This document shows, one piece after another, positions 1 through 7,417 of a DNA stretch of 61,640 nucleotides. The DNA is from Rhodobium orientis. Its GTDB lineage: Bacteria > Pseudomonadota > Alphaproteobacteria > Rhizobiales > Rhodobiaceae. The translations under genes and the position numbers were made by a program. The stretch is from assembly GCF_003258835.1 (NCBI RefSeq), contig NZ_NPEV01000032.1:1-61640 (forward strand), written 5' to 3'. Within the stretch, counting starts at the first letter, position 1; each line of letters begins with the position of its first letter. A model generated the notes under the pieces. That model did not search any database and was not told where the DNA came from. It was given only the letters and a program-made list of their open reading frames with translations.

Positions 1-147
1 TTCGACACCCCCGAGCACCTGGCCAACGAGCTCATCGAATATATCATCTACTACAACGAGTTCAGGCCCCACCAGGCAATCGGAAACATCCCGCCAAAGA
101 CCTTCGCCGAACAAAAGAAAACCGAACAGCCATCACCGAATTCGTGA
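1..147 (+). CDS. IS transposase, C-terminal fragment (left window edge)
   Basis: Open frame from base 1 to a TGA at 145-147, giving the last 48 residues of a DDE transposase. The stretch YYNEFRPHQAIGNIPP is the typical end of an rve/integrase-core domain of the IS3/IS481 kind, where a tyrosine-rich helix precedes an RPHQ motif. The start lies outside the window. The element appears to end about 9 bases after the stop, at a CA dinucleotide at 155-156, which fits TG...CA element ends. An identical copy sits inverted at the right edge. The family is inferred from the short tail only. Confidence 0.8.
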   Translation, partial: FDTPEHLANELIEYIIYYNEFRPHQAIGNIPPKTFAEQKKTEQPSPNS

Positions 148-156
148 ACTTGCACA
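1..156. repeat. Left copy of 156-bp inverted terminal repeat of the window (IS end)
   Basis: Bases 1-156 are the exact reverse complement of 61485-61640. Identity stops at 156/157, so this marks the boundary of the insertion sequence. Flanking bases from 157 onward belong to a dispersed genomic repeat that begins ATTGCGAGCG. Confidence 0.9.
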
Positions 157-182
157 ATTGCGAGCGAAGCGAAGCAATCCAG
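157..182 (+). repeat. Partial dispersed repeat unit (ATTGCGAG...CAATCCAG)
   Basis: One unit of the repeat found complete at 3565-3655 and 44462-44553, cut at its left side by the insertion sequence. It begins ATTGCGAGCG and ends GCAATCCAG. This is a widespread proteobacterial intergenic repeat type with no coding role. Confidence 0.75.
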
Positions 183-300
183 TGCGGCCTATCGGTTAAT
201 CAACTGATTTTCCGCGAGTTTCGCCATTGGATCGGCAACTCGGCATGGTTTTCCGAACAATCCATTGACGGAGAGCGCGCGAACGCCGGGCCGCATAGGC

Positions 301-335
301 CATCCCGGCGCAGCGCTTATGCGCCGCCCGGGATG
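301..335 (-). terminator. Hairpin downstream of asd
   Basis: CATCCCGG (301-308) pairs with CCGGGATG (328-335), with extra GCGC pairing inside. It lies 24 bases beyond the asd stop codon and has no T run. It could stop or stabilise the asd transcript, or be one more copy of a REP-like CATCCCGG repeat. Confidence 0.45.
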
Positions 336-358
336 TCGGCAGAGCTGTGACTCGTCCC

Positions 359-1393
359 TTACGCCGTGTCCTTCTTCGGCGAGATCAGGCCGCGATTGAC
401 GAGCGTCTCGGCGATCTGGACCGTGTTGAGGGCCGCGCCCTTCCTCAAATTGTCGGAGACGACCCACATCGCCAGCCCGTTGTCGACGGTCGGATCCTCG
501 CGGATGCGGCTGATATAGGTGGCGTCCTCGCCGGCCGCCTCATAGGGCGTGATGTAACCGCCGGGCTCGTGCTTGTCGATGACGAGGCACCCCGGCGCCT
601 CGCGCAGGATGTCCCTTGCCTCGTCGGCGGTGATCGGCCCGGCGAACTCGATATGGACGGCCTCGGCATGGGAGATGAACACCGGCACGCGCACGCAGGT
701 CGCCACCAGCTTGATCTTCGGGTCGAGAATCTTTTTCGTCTCGGCCGTCATCTTCCACTCTTCCTTGGTGAAGCCGTCCTCCATGAAGACGTCGATATGC
801 GGGATCGCGTTGAAGGCGATCCGCTTCGGGAATTTCTTGGCTTCCACCGGGTCGGAGACGAAGACCGCGCGGGTCTGGGTGAAGAGCTCGTCCATCGCCT
901 CCTTGCCGGCGCCGGAGACCGACTGGTAGGTGGCGACGACGCAGCGCAGGATCTTCGCCTTGTCGTGCAGCGGCTTCAGCGCGACGACCAATTGCGCGGT
1001 CGAGCAGTTCGGATTGGCGATGATGTTCTTCTTGGAAAAGCCGGAAATGGCGTCGGCGTTGACCTCCGGGACGATCAGCGGCACGTCCGGGTCCATGCGG
1101 AAGGCGGAGGAATTGTCGATGACGACGCAGCCGGCCTTGCCGATCTTCGGCGACCATTCCTTGGAGGTCTCGCCGCCGGCCGACATCAGGGCGATGTCGA
1201 TGTCGGAGAAATCGACGTGCTCCAGCGCCTTCACCCGGAGCGTGGCGTCGCCATAGGAGACCTCCACGCCCTGGCTGCGGCGGGAGGCGACGGCGACGAC
1301 CTCGTCGGCCGGAAAGCCCCGTTCCTTCAGGATATCGAGCATTTCGCGGCCCACATTGCCGGTGGCGCCGACGACTGCGACTTTGTAACCCAT
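359..1393 (-). CDS. asd: Aspartate-semialdehyde dehydrogenase
   Basis: Cytoplasmic NADP enzyme that reduces aspartyl phosphate to aspartate semialdehyde, the branch point to Lys, diaminopimelate, Thr, Met and Ile. The 344-residue length is normal. The N-terminal VAVVGATGNVG is the nucleotide-binding glycine loop. Cys130 in NPNCSTAQ is the catalytic thiol and His242 in FISHAE the acid/base residue. The start ATG at 1393 has an ACGAGG-type ribosome site about 10 bases upstream. A short Thr/Lys-rich reading frame and competing hairpins lie directly upstream and suggest attenuation. leuB is nearby on the same strand, but an orphan gene and a repeat-rich gap separate them. Confidence 0.96.
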   Translation of the reverse strand: MGYKVAVVGATGNVGREMLDILKERGFPADEVVAVASRRSQGVEVSYGDATLRVKALEHVDFSDIDIALMSAGGETSKEWSPKIGKAGCVVIDNSSAFRMDPDVPLIVPEVNADAISGFSKKNIIANPNCSTAQLVVALKPLHDKAKILRCVVATYQSVSGAGKEAMDELFTQTRAVFVSDPVEAKKFPKRIAFNAIPHIDVFMEDGFTKEEWKMTAETKKILDPKIKLVATCVRVPVFISHAEAVHIEFAGPITADEARDILREAPGCLVIDKHEPGGYITPYEAAGEDATYISRIREDPTVDNGLAMWVVSDNLRKGAALNTVQIAETLVNRGLISPKKDTA

Positions 1394-1413
1394 GGTTCTG
1401 GTTCCTCGTTCCC

Positions 1414-1472
1414 TCTCCCCCGCGCCCGTTATTGAACGGGCTCTTCGATCCCCCGCGCCGCGCCGGGGGAGA
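1414..1472 (-). promoter_or_regulatory. Competing hairpins in the asd leader RNA
   Basis: Between the leader-peptide stop and the asd ATG, the transcript segment at 1472-1460 reads TCTCCCCCGGCGC. It can pair locally with CGGGGG (stem over 1450-1469). Alternatively it can pair with the downstream GCGCGGGGGAGA (1425-1414), just before the asd ribosome site. The two pairings exclude each other. A third hairpin, GCCCGTT-loop-AACGGGC, sits at 1424-1441. No U run follows, so control would be at translation initiation or by Rho rather than by a simple terminator. Structures were judged by eye. Confidence 0.45.
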
Positions 1473-1494
1473 TATCGGCGGACGAGAGGAGCCG

Positions 1495-1611
1495 TCAGGC
1501 GGTCGGAGTGGTTTTCGTGGTCTTGGTGATCTTGACGGTCGCGCGCGCGGAAACGCCCGGAAAGGCCCAGGACGGCGTCTTCTGCTCGATGATCCGATCG
1601 AACGGGCGCAT
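1495..1611 (-). CDS. Candidate Thr/Lys-rich leader peptide upstream of asd (38 aa)
   Basis: Short frame from ATG (1611-1609) to TGA (1497-1495), too short for ordinary gene callers. Its end reads TVKITKTTKTTPTA: 7 Thr, 3 Lys and 1 Ile among 13 consecutive residues, with runs of Thr codons such as ACC-ACG and ACC-ACT. All three amino acids derive from aspartate semialdehyde. This is the composition expected of a ribosome-mediated attenuation peptide, as in thrL of enteric bacteria. A TTGACA -35 box lies just upstream and mutually exclusive hairpins lie downstream. A chance AC-rich stretch cannot be excluded without comparison to related genomes. Confidence 0.5.
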   Translation of the reverse strand: MRPFDRIIEQKTPSWAFPGVSARATVKITKTTKTTPTA

Positions 1612-1635
1612 GGCAACCTCTGTTACAGCGCGCTT

Positions 1636-1664
1636 CTCATGACGTGGAACGCGGGGGCTGTCAA
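1636..1664 (-). promoter_or_regulatory. Predicted promoter for the leader peptide and asd
   Basis: Consensus TTGACA at 1664-1659, then 17 bases, then a weak -10 CATGAG at 1641-1636. Transcription would begin about 15-20 bases before the leader ATG, an arrangement usual for attenuation leaders. The -35 is strong and the -10 poor. Confidence 0.45.
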
Positions 1665-1677
1665 GGTTGGGGGTGGT

Positions 1678-3465
1678 TCAAGGAGAAGGCGGCGGCCCGT
1701 TGCCGATGAGGCTATTGAAGATGTCGGTGATGTTTGGTGCCAAGCTGTCATAGACCTTTTTCCATCCAGTCAGGTTCTTGGAAACCTTCTCACCCCGCAA
1801 AAAGGCCTCCCAAAGCCCTTTGACGGCGCCGGCAGTGGCCTTGTCGCGTGCCATTTCGGCATTGATTTCACCGAGCGGGTCGGCTGGTGGCTTGGGATAC
1901 TCGCCTTGTGCAGACGTCCGTATGTCGTCGGGATCTAGTTCAACGGCGATTGTTGGTGCCACCGGCCCGTCCTTGACTTCAGCGATGGACGGCGCGACGG
2001 AGTCTGCGAACATTGTCGGCGTGTTCTCGCGGACGATGTCGACGATATTGTCGACCGCATCAAGTGGGAGTGGATCATTGAGGACACCGGTCCTGACGTT
2101 TTCATAGAAAGCCGGGACTTCAGCATAAAAGGTCCGGAATCCAATGTGATGCTCCAAGAAGGCCTTGAGCGCGGTAGCTAGTCCTAAGTTCAGAATGTCG
2201 GCTTCTGCCGCAAACATATCTCGCAATATGCGTGCCTGGGCGTCCGCAAGGTGGATATTGCCGCTACCAACGCCATCCGGCAGTTCTTGGCGGTAGTGGG
2301 TCAACGCCTCCGCGTATTCGCTTCGTGCGTTGTACCTGCCCGTAGCCAGTTGCCGAATCAGGTTTTCGGCGAGTTTGTCGCAGGCAGCTCGCTGGCTGTC
2401 GTGGTCATGCTTCCGGCTCGGCCGGTTGAGCATCGCCAAGTTCGCTTGGCCTGCGATGACTGCGATCTGATGGTTGTCGTTCCAGCCATAATCAACAACG
2501 GAGACAATACTTTTGAGGACCTCGGGCCATGACTCGGTGTCGCCAATATCGTAGTGAGTTGTTTGGGCTTCAGAGGTGTCGTTGGGCGGTTCGGCTGCTT
2601 CGACTTCCCTGATGCGGCGCGCGATCTCGGCGTTGATTTCGGCCGGCTCCGCATTCCGCATCTGATAAGGGACCTCCACAAAGAGGCGTTCGATAGCTGT
2701 GCCGCGCGTCCCGCCCTGCACGCGCCTTTCGAACCAGTCAAGCCAGACTTCCCAATGATCGCCGTTGGAAAGAAGGTATCGCTTCAACTTTTTCCAATTT
2801 AACAGGAACCAATCCGGGGTATTTTTGTCCCACAATGATCGAAGCAGAACTTCTACTAGTATCTCATTTTCTTTGATGCCACTATTTCCAATCGGAGTTT
2901 CTCTAGATTTTAGTTCTTGGATATCTAATCGCATTCTATCAAAAATTGAATTTTTTCTACTTTTATTTAAATCTTTATCGTCCGAGCTCTCAAAATTTAC
3001 ATAAGGATTCGGCTCAAAAATAGCCCTAGCAGCAGCTGAAGATTGAAAAGCGGCACTAGTAATAGCGTCTAAGAAGTTAAGCGGTACTTCGCTTATCCCC
3101 GGATCTGAAAAGAATTTATTATATCCCTTTTCGCTGAACACCGCATTAAAAACAGCAGAAGAAGCTTCTATATTTGGTTTACGTTCCGGATTCAATTTTC
3201 TTTTAAAAGAAATACCCGCATTCCATGATGTGGCTAAAGCTTCGAACGCAGAAAAGATATCCCTAATTTCCTCTTTATCTGTAGGTTCTATGTTTCTCGG
3301 ATTTAATTCGATTGCGACTAGTGGGAACACGCGGAGTGCCGCACGAACTCCAACTCCGATCGAAACTTCGTGCGGCTGAGCGTCGAGCCAAGCGTCTAGC
3401 GCTTCTTGATCCTCGATCTGCGGTTCGCCTTGGGCGAAAGGTATTTCGGTGCCGTCTTCTGCCAT
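1678..3465 (-). CDS. Conserved-looking protein of unknown function, 595 aa
   Basis: I do not recognise a named family. The N-terminus resembles alphaproteobacterial hypothetical proteins with an EALDAWLDAQPHEV...RAALRVFPL start. The middle holds a tryptophan-rich segment (WFLLNWKKLKRYLL, then HWEVWLDWFERR). No signal peptide or membrane span is evident; it is probably cytoplasmic. The last 120 residues are acidic and Pro-rich, ending GPPPSP. The part encoded by about 2780-3330 is strikingly AT-rich, with many Lys, Asn, Phe and Ser codons, while both ends match the GC-rich genome. The frame is unbroken throughout. The start has AGGA about 7 bases before ATG. Confidence 0.75.
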   Translation of the reverse strand: MAEDGTEIPFAQGEPQIEDQEALDAWLDAQPHEVSIGVGVRAALRVFPLVAIELNPRNIEPTDKEEIRDIFSAFEALATSWNAGISFKRKLNPERKPNIEASSAVFNAVFSEKGYNKFFSDPGISEVPLNFLDAITSAAFQSSAAARAIFEPNPYVNFESSDDKDLNKSRKNSIFDRMRLDIQELKSRETPIGNSGIKENEILVEVLLRSLWDKNTPDWFLLNWKKLKRYLLSNGDHWEVWLDWFERRVQGGTRGTAIERLFVEVPYQMRNAEPAEINAEIARRIREVEAAEPPNDTSEAQTTHYDIGDTESWPEVLKSIVSVVDYGWNDNHQIAVIAGQANLAMLNRPSRKHDHDSQRAACDKLAENLIRQLATGRYNARSEYAEALTHYRQELPDGVGSGNIHLADAQARILRDMFAAEADILNLGLATALKAFLEHHIGFRTFYAEVPAFYENVRTGVLNDPLPLDAVDNIVDIVRENTPTMFADSVAPSIAEVKDGPVAPTIAVELDPDDIRTSAQGEYPKPPADPLGEINAEMARDKATAGAVKGLWEAFLRGEKVSKNLTGWKKVYDSLAPNITDIFNSLIGNGPPPSP

Positions 3466-3564
3466 CCAGCGATCCTGCCTGCGGCGACGCGAGTCTGCAA
3501 GGCAAGGTGGTGGCCTTCCACAGAGCCAGGCGATTGTGCAGGCATTCAGCTTGGCGAGGCTGCA

Positions 3565-3655
3565 TGGATTGCCGCGTCGGCCTTGCGGCCTCCTCGCAAT
3601 GACGTTGAAATTATTGAGTAAATACCGTCATTGCGAGCGGAACGAAACGATCCAG
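3565..3655 (+). repeat. Composite dispersed repeat, copy 1
   Basis: Two inverted units, TGGATTGCCGCGTCGG...CTCGCAATGACG and CCGTCATTGCGAGCGG...GATCCAG, joined by a spacer containing GTTGAAATTATTGAG. By eye about 80 of 91 bases match the reverse complement of 44462-44553, spacer included. The transcript could fold into a long hairpin. It has no coding potential and resembles a paired REP or MITE-like element. Confidence 0.8.
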
Positions 3656-3931
3656 AGCGACCGTGCCCCGAGCGCTGGCGTACCGTGTGGATGGGGGCAA
3701 TGGATCCCTGTGTGTGGCGGTTGTGGCAGGATGGGGCGGGCCGATTTACTCCTGCGTCATTGCCGGGCTTGACCCGGCAATCCATGAGGCCTTTGATTTC
3801 AATCTGTTAGGGGAGTTTTTGCCGCTCTTCATCATGGACCACCGGATCAAGTCCGGTGGTGACGCAGAGTATGGTGAGATGGCGGTGGCAGACCCGAGCC
3901 GAGCTGCCAAGCGTTGACGTCCGGGCTCCAT

Positions 3932-4020
3932 CGAAGCCGTCAGGCTTCGTAAGGCCGAACGGCCGCCGGCGCTGATGCGCCGCCCCCCCGCGGAGCCGCG
4001 AGCGAAGCGAGCCTGGCGTG
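3932..4020 (+). repeat. GC-rich dispersed repeat family, copy A
   Basis: Core AAGGCCGAACGGCCGCCGG followed by CGCTGATGCGCCGCC. It shares this core with copy B (4084-4180) and, inverted, copy C (61151-61244). Several internal inverted repeats suggest a structured, non-coding element. Confidence 0.65.
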
Positions 4021-4083
4021 AGCGGCAAACAAACCTTGCCGCCCACGCGGAGGCCAACGAGAGCTTTGCTATAAGCGCGAACC

Positions 4084-4180
4084 CGAAGCCGTAAGGCTTC
4101 GCAAGGGCGACCGCCCGCCGGCGCTGATGCGCCGCCCTCGCGGAGGCTAGCGGGCGAAGCCCGCGCTCAGCCGTGAGCGC
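4084..4180 (+). repeat. GC-rich dispersed repeat family, copy B
   Basis: Contains GTAAGGCTTCGCAAGG, then GCCGGCGCTGATGCGCCGCC, then a hairpin-rich end. Same family as 3932-4020 and 61151-61244. It sits just beyond the leuB stop and might act as its terminator. Confidence 0.65.
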
Positions 4181-4214
4181 TAAAAAACCGAGCGCCAAAA
4201 ACCCCGCGAAAAAA

Positions 4215-5327
4215 CTACCCCGCCAGCCGATCCATCTCCGTGAGGATCGCCGTGCCCATCTCGACCGTGGTGACCGTCGGGGCACCTGCCTCGGCGATGT
4301 CGCCGGTGCGGAGCCCCTTGTCGAGGGCGGCGGCGATGGCGGATTCGACGAGGTCGGCTTGCCTAGTGAGTTCGAAGGAGTAGCGGAGCGCCATGGCGAA
4401 GGAGGCGATCATGGCGATGGGGTTGGCGATGCCCTTGCCGGCGATGTCCGGGGCCGAGCCGTGCACCGGCTCGTACATCGCCTTGCGGCGGCCGGTCGTC
4501 GGGTCCGGGGCGCCGAGGGCGGCGGACGGCAGCATGCCGAGGGAGCCGGTCAGCATGGCGGCGACGTCGGACAGCATGTCGCCGAACAAATTGTCGGTGA
4601 CGATGACGTCGAACTGTTTCGGCCAGCGCACGAGCTGCATGCCGCCGGCGTCGGCCAGCATGTGCTCCAGCTCAACGTCCTTGTATGTCGCCTTGTGGGT
4701 GGCGGTGACGACCTCGTTCCAGAGCACGCCCGACTTCATGACGTTGCGCTTTTCCATCGAGGTGACCTTGTTGCCGCGGGTGCGGGCAAGGTCGAAGGCG
4801 ACGGCCGCGATGCGCTCGATCTCGTAGGTGTCGTAGACCTGGGTGTCGACGGCGCGCTTCTGGCCGTTGCCGATGTCGGTGATCTCCTTGGGCTCGCCGA
4901 AATAGACGCCGCCGGTGAGCTCGCGCACGATCAGGATGTCGAGGCCCTCGACGACATCGCGCTTCAGGGACGAGGCATCGGCCAGCGCCGGATAGCAGAT
5001 GGCGGGGCGCAGATTGGCAAAGAGCTTCAGATCCTTGCGCAGGCGCAACAGGCCGGCTTCCGGGCGCACGTCATAGGGAACGCCGTCCCATTTCGGCCCG
5101 CCGACGGCGCCGAAGATGACCGCGTCGGAGCTGAGCGCCTTTTCCATGGTGGCGTCGGAGACGGCCGCGCCATGGGCGTCATAGGCCGCGCCGCCAACCA
5201 GATCTTCCTCATACGTAAAGGTAAGGTCGGTCTTGTCGTTGAACCAGGCGATGACGCGCTTGACCTCCTCCATGATCTCGGTGCCGATGCCGTCGCCGGG
5301 GAGAAGCAGAAGATTGTAGTCGGTCAT
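4215..5327 (-). CDS. leuB: 3-isopropylmalate dehydrogenase
   Basis: Third step of leucine synthesis: NAD-dependent oxidative decarboxylation of 3-isopropylmalate in the cytoplasm. At 370 residues it has the normal length. It starts [19 protein letters not shown], with the GDGIG motif. [14 protein letters not shown] is the substrate-binding arm, and [16 protein letters not shown] carries the metal-binding aspartates. [14 protein letters not shown] is the nucleotide site. The frame is open far upstream, but ATG at 5327 fits the family and has an AAGGA site about 8 bases before it. leuC and leuD are not in the window, so the leucine genes are scattered. Confidence 0.96.
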   Translation of the reverse strand: MTDYNLLLLPGDGIGTEIMEEVKRVIAWFNDKTDLTFTYEEDLVGGAAYDAHGAAVSDATMEKALSSDAVIFGAVGGPKWDGVPYDVRPEAGLLRLRKDLKLFANLRPAICYPALADASSLKRDVVEGLDILIVRELTGGVYFGEPKEITDIGNGQKRAVDTQVYDTYEIERIAAVAFDLARTRGNKVTSMEKRNVMKSGVLWNEVVTATHKATYKDVELEHMLADAGGMQLVRWPKQFDVIVTDNLFGDMLSDVAAMLTGSLGMLPSAALGAPDPTTGRRKAMYEPVHGSAPDIAGKGIANPIAMIASFAMALRYSFELTRQADLVESAIAAALDKGLRTGDIAEAGAPTVTTVEMGTAILTEMDRLAG

Positions 5328-5480
5328 GTGCGGGTCATCCTTTAGGGCCGTCATCCCCTGGGAGCGTAATCGCTTGGGGAGAGCGCCGTTCTGGCGGGTT
5401 TTTCTGGAAGGTTGGTTAGCCGGAATGGCGGCGGACTGCAAGCCGGCGTATACGGCCCACCGGCAAGGCGGGGCGGAAAT

Positions 5481-5506
5481 CACCTTCCGCAAATTTGCGG
5501 AAGGTG
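5481..5506. promoter_or_regulatory. Perfect 26-bp palindrome between leuB and the dehydratase gene
   Basis: CACCTTCCGCAAA is followed at once by its exact reverse complement, with no spacer. It lies about 20 bases past the dehydratase stop and about 155 bases before the leuB start. It may be a terminator cruciform without a T run, or an operator for leuB. Confidence 0.5.
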
Positions 5507-5526
5507 CGTGTTCGAAACGGCCCCGG

Positions 5527-7290
5527 TCAGGGAGAGACGCGCGGCCAGTCGTCGTCGTCTTTCCCGGGTGCGGTGTCGTCCCCCGCATCGTCGTCCCCCG
5601 CGTCGTTATCCGGGGTCTCTTCGTCGGACGTGTCGTCCCCGGAGGCCTCGTCTTCGGCAGGCTCGGGGCTCGCACCCCACTCCTCGGCTGCTTCCGCTTC
5701 AACGAGCCCTTCAGCACCGGCGTTTTCCTCGGCCGGAAGCTCCCCTGCCTCGGCGGCGACGAGGGCGGGCTCTTCGCCGACGGGTTCGATATCGTCGTCG
5801 TCAGCGTCCTCGGACGACTCCTCCGTCTCCTCGCCAACGACCGGCATGGGCTCGTCGGGTGCGGGGCCGTCCGGCGCCAGGTCGAAGGCGCCGAGGTCGA
5901 GGGCGGCGGCGAGGTTATCGGCCATTGCCTGGGGGTCGAACTCCGAATGGAGCGGCGCTGCGTCCGCTACGGCGTCCTCGACGGGCGCATCGAAGTCCAC
6001 GGCGCCTTGCTCGGCGAGCGTATCGCCGTCGGCCGGCGCCACCTCGGCATCGGCCTCTTCCGTCCCTTCGGCGGTCTCGTCCGGATCGGGTGCGCCGACG
6101 GCAAGCGCCTCGGCAAAGACGTCCTCCAGATCCGGCCCTTCGTCGTCCGCGGGCGCCCCGGTCCCGGCGGCCCCCGCGGCCTCGCCAGCTTCGCTCTCCT
6201 CGCCGGCAGTCGCCTCGGCGACCTTTTCCAGGGCGTCGGGCATCAGTTCGCTCGCCAGGAGTTCGGCGGCGATGATGTCGGTCGCCACCCGCTCCACCGA
6301 AAACGGCGCGCGGGCGCCGGCCGGGCTCGCCTGGGGCGCGGGCCGGGCAAGCGCCTCTTCCAGCTGGGCGAGATCGGCGTTGCCGCCGCAAATGAGGACG
6401 CCGACCCGCTCGTTGCGCTCCGGCTGGTAGGCCCCGGTGAGCAGCGCGGCCAGCGCCGTGGCGCCGCCGGGCTCGGTGGCGATGCGGAAGTCGCGCCACA
6501 GCCGCTGCTGGGCGGCAAGGATGGCCTCGTCCTCGACCAGCAGCACCTCCTCGACCCCGTCGCGGGCGATCCGGAACACGGTGTCGCCGCAGCGGCGGGC
6601 GCCGAGCGCGCCGGCGGCCACGGAATCGACCTCCACGTCGACGGGCCGGCCCTCGGCGAGGGCTTCGTGCAGCGTCGGGCAGCCGGTGGGCTCGACGCCG
6701 ATGACCCGGGCGCGGTTGTCGAACCAGGCGCTGATGCCGGCGATCAGCCCGCCGCCGCCGACGGCGACCAGAACGGTGTCTAGGCCGAGGGCCTGTTCCT
6801 CCCATTCCAGCCCGAGCGTCCCCTGGCCGGCGATGGTGTCGATGCTGTCATAGGGGTGGACCAGCAGGGCGCCGGTGTCGGCGGCATAGGCCTCGCACAG
6901 CGCGGCGGCGTCGGCATAGGTCTCGCCCTCGATGTGGACGTCGGCGCCGTAGCGGCGGATGAGGTCGGCCTTTGCCGGGGCGACGGATTCCGGCACGTAG
7001 ATGCGGGCGAGCTCACCGAGCCGGTCGGCGGCGAAGGCGACGGCCGCGCCGTGGTTGCCGCCGGAGGCGGCAGTGACGCCGGTCGGCGGGATCTCGTTGC
7101 TGAGCAGCGTGTTGAAGGCGCCGCGCACCTTGAAGGAGCCGGCGAACTGCATCTGCTCCAGCTTGACGACGACGGGGGCGGGCAATTCGAAGTCGCCCGG
7201 GGCCGTGTGCAGCACGGGGGTGCGGCGGATCTGGCTGCGGATGCGCGAGTGCACGGAGCGGATCAGTTCCGGGCTGACGGTATCGAACAT
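5527..7290 (-). CDS. Threonine/serine dehydratase-type PLP enzyme with long acidic C-terminal tail
   Basis: Residues 1 to about 315 form a complete fold-type II PLP enzyme. Lys54 in [10 protein letters not shown] is the Schiff-base lysine, ASGGNHG (76-81) the substrate loop and VAVGGGGLI the phosphate-binding glycines. Such enzymes deaminate Thr or Ser to the 2-oxo acid and usually stop near 320 residues. Here about 265 further residues follow, dominated by Glu, Asp, Ala, Gly and Pro and ending [10 protein letters not shown]. There is no ACT domain, so it is unlikely to be the feedback-regulated IlvA. The frame is continuous with good codon use, so the tail looks real. Downstream of the M20 gene on the same strand. 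Confidence 0.88.
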   Translation of the reverse strand: MFDTVSPELIRSVHSRIRSQIRRTPVLHTAPGDFELPAPVVVKLEQMQFAGSFKVRGAFNTLLSNEIPPTGVTAASGGNHGAAVAFAADRLGELARIYVPESVAPAKADLIRRYGADVHIEGETYADAAALCEAYAADTGALLVHPYDSIDTIAGQGTLGLEWEEQALGLDTVLVAVGGGGLIAGISAWFDNRARVIGVEPTGCPTLHEALAEGRPVDVEVDSVAAGALGARRCGDTVFRIARDGVEEVLLVEDEAILAAQQRLWRDFRIATEPGGATALAALLTGAYQPERNERVGVLICGGNADLAQLEEALARPAPQASPAGARAPFSVERVATDIIAAELLASELMPDALEKVAEATAGEESEAGEAAGAAGTGAPADDEGPDLEDVFAEALAVGAPDPDETAEGTEEADAEVAPADGDTLAEQGAVDFDAPVEDAVADAAPLHSEFDPQAMADNLAAALDLGAFDLAPDGPAPDEPMPVVGEETEESSEDADDDDIEPVGEEPALVAAEAGELPAEENAGAEGLVEAEAAEEWGASPEPAEDEASGDDTSDEETPDNDAGDDDAGDDTAPGKDDDDWPRVSP

Positions 7291-7417
7291 GGTTTTCTCC
7301 TTCGCACCCCTTTTACACGTTCACGGGAACTTGACCGCGAAATGGGGAGAGAACGTGTCACGGCGCCAAGGGCTTATCGCATGCGCTCCCGCCGGGGGCA
7401 GCCATTGGCGCGAAAGG

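Larger units (their letters stand above)
3466..4214. other. 749-bp repeat-filled gap without genes
   Basis: Open frames here are repeat artefacts. The gap holds the composite 91-bp repeat (3565-3655), two short inverted REP-like units (3755-3783 around GCCGGGCTTGACCCGGC, and 3835-3865 around CACCGGATCAAGTCCGGTG), and two copies of a GGCGCTGATGCGCCGCC-containing repeat (3932-4020, 4084-4180). No promoter or RNA gene is evident. Confidence 0.7.

Noticed and set aside
3755-3865. CRISPR-like spaced repeats
   Set aside because: Only two different short inverted REP-like units, with no regular repeat-spacer pattern and no cas genes in the window.
3746-4285. 179-residue Arg/Ala-rich frame over the leuB-proximal gap
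   Set aside because: It is made of dispersed repeats present elsewhere in the window and lacks codon bias of a gene.
5328-5837. N-terminal extension of leuB by about 170 residues
   Set aside because: The extension is antisense to the acidic tail of the dehydratase, is Arg/Pro-rich, and the family start [15 protein letters not shown] has its own ribosome site.
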